A DNA stretch of 64,000 nt. Source: Chitinophaga sp. XS-30 (GTDB lineage: Bacteria; Bacteroidota; Bacteroidia; Chitinophagales; Chitinophagaceae). This document shows positions 62,395 through 64,000 of the stretch, piece by piece (the first letter of the stretch is position 1; each line of letters opens with the position of its first letter). Under the pieces are notes generated by a model. It was not told the DNA's origin, searched no databases, and saw only the letters and a program-made list of their open reading frames with translations. Both the position numbers and the translations under genes were made by a program. The stretch covers positions 1,858,032-1,922,031 of the forward strand of contig NZ_CP043006.1 in NCBI RefSeq assembly GCF_008086345.1. Reading direction: 5' to 3'.

Positions 62395-63852
62395 ATGAAG
62401 AAAAGTTTCCTTGCTGCCGCACTGCTGACAGCCGTCATCCTGTCTGTCAGCTTCATTCCCGCAAAAGATACCCCGCCCAATGTGATCATCATTTTCATGG
62501 ACGACATGGGATATGGCGATCCCGTATGTTACGGCGGAGGCCCCTATCGTACCCCGCATCTTGACGGGCTGGCGGCGCAGGGCATGCGCTTTACGCATTT
62601 CTACGCGGCGCAGGCCGTGTGTTCCGCATCCCGCGCAGGCTTGCTCACCGGTTGTTATCCAAACCGCATCGGCATTCACGGCGCCTTGAGCCCCCGGTCT
62701 CCCTTCGCCCTGCACAACAACGAGGAAACCATTGCGGAACTGCTGAAGGCAAGGGGATACAGCACCGCGGCGGTAGGGAAATGGCACCTGGGCAGCACGG
62801 AGCCTTTTCTGCCCTTGCAGCAGGGGTTTGATGAATATCTCGGACTGCCTTACTCCAACGATATGTGGCCGGTGCATTATGACGGGAAACCGATAAAAGA
62901 CACCGCCAACCATCGCGGAAGATATCCGCCGCTGCCGCTGATAGAAGGCAATACCACAAAACGGATCATTCAAACGCTGGAAGACCAGTCGCAGCTCACT
63001 TCCCTTTACACCCAACGCGCATGCCGTTTCATCCGCGACCATAAAAAAGGCCCTTTCTTTTTATACCTGGCGCACAGCATGCCGCATGTGCCCATTGCCG
63101 TATCGGAAAAATTCCGCGGCCGAAGCGGCGCGGGACTGTTCGGGGATCTGATGGAGGAGCTGGATGCTTCCATCGGGGAAGTGATGCGCACCTTGAAGGA
63201 GCAGGGGCTGGAAGATAACACCCTGGTAATCTTTACGAGCGACAACGGCCCCTGGCTGAACTACGGCAACCATGCCGGCAATACGGCCGGATTGCGGGAA
63301 GGCAAAGGCACCAGCTGGGAAGGCGGGCAGCGCGTACCCTGCATCATGCGCTGGCCGGGGAAGATCCCGGCGGGTGCCGTGAGCAACAAAGTAGCCTCCA
63401 CGATCGACATATTGCCGACCGTTGCCACCATTTGCGGCGCCAGCATGCCGGAAAAGAAAATAGACGGTCTGGATATCGGCGCACTGCTGCGCGGTGAAAA
63501 AGATGCCGTTCCGCGCGAACATTTCGCATACTACTACGGCGTCAACAACCTGGAAGCTGTGCGCAAGGGAAAATACAAACTGGTATTCCCGCATAAGGGG
63601 CGCACCTACAAGAAAAACCTGCCGGGCTATGACGGTTTCCCCGGCCCGCAGCCGAATGTAGACGTGCCTTTTGCCCTCTACGACCTCAGCTCCGATCCCG
63701 GTGAAACACTGGATATACAGGCGCAGTTCCCCGAAGTGGTGAAAGCGCTGGAAGCCCTGGCCGATCAGTATCGTCAGGCGCTGGGAGATGACCTCCGGAA
63801 GATAAAAGGCACAGAGCGCAGGGAGCCGGGAAAGGTGACCGCAAAGCGGTGA
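62395..63852 (+). CDS. exported sulfatase, formylglycine-dependent type
   Basis: 485 residues. Signal peptide, then the sulfatase metal site NVIIIFMDDMGYGDPVCYGG and the activation motif C76-S-A-S-R80 within AVCSASRAGLLTGCYPNRIG; C76 would become formylglycine. AVGKWHLG and VIFTSDNGPWLNYGNHAG are further active-site blocks. The Pro of the usual CxPxR is Ala, which is tolerated. It removes sulfate from a glycan or an aryl substrate. No maturase gene is in the window. An ECF sigma gene starts 23 bp downstream. Confidence 0.94.
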   Translation: MKKSFLAAALLTAVILSVSFIPAKDTPPNVIIIFMDDMGYGDPVCYGGGPYRTPHLDGLAAQGMRFTHFYAAQAVCSASRAGLLTGCYPNRIGIHGALSPRSPFALHNNEETIAELLKARGYSTAAVGKWHLGSTEPFLPLQQGFDEYLGLPYSNDMWPVHYDGKPIKDTANHRGRYPPLPLIEGNTTKRIIQTLEDQSQLTSLYTQRACRFIRDHKKGPFFLYLAHSMPHVPIAVSEKFRGRSGAGLFGDLMEELDASIGEVMRTLKEQGLEDNTLVIFTSDNGPWLNYGNHAGNTAGLREGKGTSWEGGQRVPCIMRWPGKIPAGAVSNKVASTIDILPTVATICGASMPEKKIDGLDIGALLRGEKDAVPREHFAYYYGVNNLEAVRKGKYKLVFPHKGRTYKKNLPGYDGFPGPQPNVDVPFALYDLSSDPGETLDIQAQFPEVVKALEALADQYRQALGDDLRKIKGTERREPGKVTAKR

Positions 63853-63875
63853 AGCTTTCCTATCTTTGAGTTTCC

Positions 63876-64000
63876 ATGTTTGCAGTATCGATCCAGGAAG
63901 ACGCCGCCCATTGGAAGGCATTTTTAACAGGAAACCAGTCGTCCTACGGGCAGTTATATGCCCGTTATGCGCCACAGCTGTATAACTACGGCTGCAAGCT
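63876..64000 (+). CDS. ECF-type RNA polymerase sigma factor, 3' end outside window
   Basis: Only 41 codons are visible from ATG 63876: HWKAFLTGNQSSYGQLYARY then APQLYNYGCKL, the sigma-70 region 2 opening typical of Bacteroidota ECF sigma factors that usually precede a FecR anti-sigma and a SusC/D pair. Its position right after a sulfatase suggests that another glycan locus begins beyond the window. Confidence 0.85.
   Translation, partial: MFAVSIQEDAAHWKAFLTGNQSSYGQLYARYAPQLYNYGCK

Noticed and set aside
1..64000. CRISPR array, tRNA, rRNA, prophage or intact transposase genes
   Set aside because: No regular short spaced repeats, no cloverleaf with a matching T-arm, no rRNA-like stretch and no integrase or transposase reading frame were found by reading.

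Overview
The window is a chromosomal segment of a Bacteroidota bacterium, most likely a Chitinophagaceae member close to Chitinophaga. The grounds are two SusC/SusD pairs, FAS1 lipoproteins, TonB with a Bacteroidota-type C-terminus, a GH18/GH20 chitin module, weak Shine-Dalgarno sites, TAnnTTTG-like -7 elements and moderately high GC. No rRNA, tRNA, CRISPR array, intact insertion sequence or prophage was seen.

1-30945 is one polysaccharide utilization locus (PUL), all on the + strand. It opens inside a FAS1 protein, then SusC1, SusD1, two FAS1 lipoproteins with beta-sandwich-like C-termini, SusC2 and SusD2. A strong hairpin follows, then a packed enzyme train: GH106 rhamnosidase, GH2, a GH65-like alpha/alpha-barrel protein, a DUF4450-type protein, a GH43-GH28 fusion split by a frameshift, a PL11 rhamnogalacturonan lyase, and a CE12-GH105 fusion. 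The predicted target is acetylated rhamnogalacturonan I: PL11 and GH28 cut the backbone, CE12 removes acetyl groups, GH105 removes the unsaturated uronate, GH106 removes rhamnose, and GH2/GH43 trim galactose or arabinose side chains.

30946-41057 is mixed: a DUF389 membrane protein, a CLC channel/exchanger, an AraC regulator divergent from an LgoD-like dehydrogenase, a secreted protein of unknown function, a DUF4198-type exported protein, a small one-TM anti-sigma-like protein, an SGNH hydrolase, and a convergent pair (4-TM protein, exported VOC protein).

41159-45543 holds an FMN reductase and the oxidative pentose phosphate set gnd-zwf-pgl. 45795-50581 is tonB followed by GH18 chitinase and GH20 hexosaminidase. 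50665-54057 holds an outer-membrane POTRA/barrel protein and a sialate-O-acetylesterase-like enzyme. 54204-58006 (- strand) encodes a REC-Crp fusion regulator, its overlapping sensor kinase and an MscS channel. 58069-60498 (-) is a GH95 enzyme.

60499-62394 is about 1.9 kb of AT-rich, mostly non-coding DNA with one small HTH gene and many hairpins, repeated motifs and a degenerate ~60-bp tandem repeat. A sulfatase and the start of an ECF sigma factor gene close the window.

The observations most worth following are the FAS1 + beta-sandwich lipoproteins sitting where surface glycan-binding proteins would be expected, the two PUL enzymes of unassigned activity, the frameshift in the GH43-GH28 fusion, the alternative hairpins over the tonB start codon, and the structured region at 60.5-62.4 kb.
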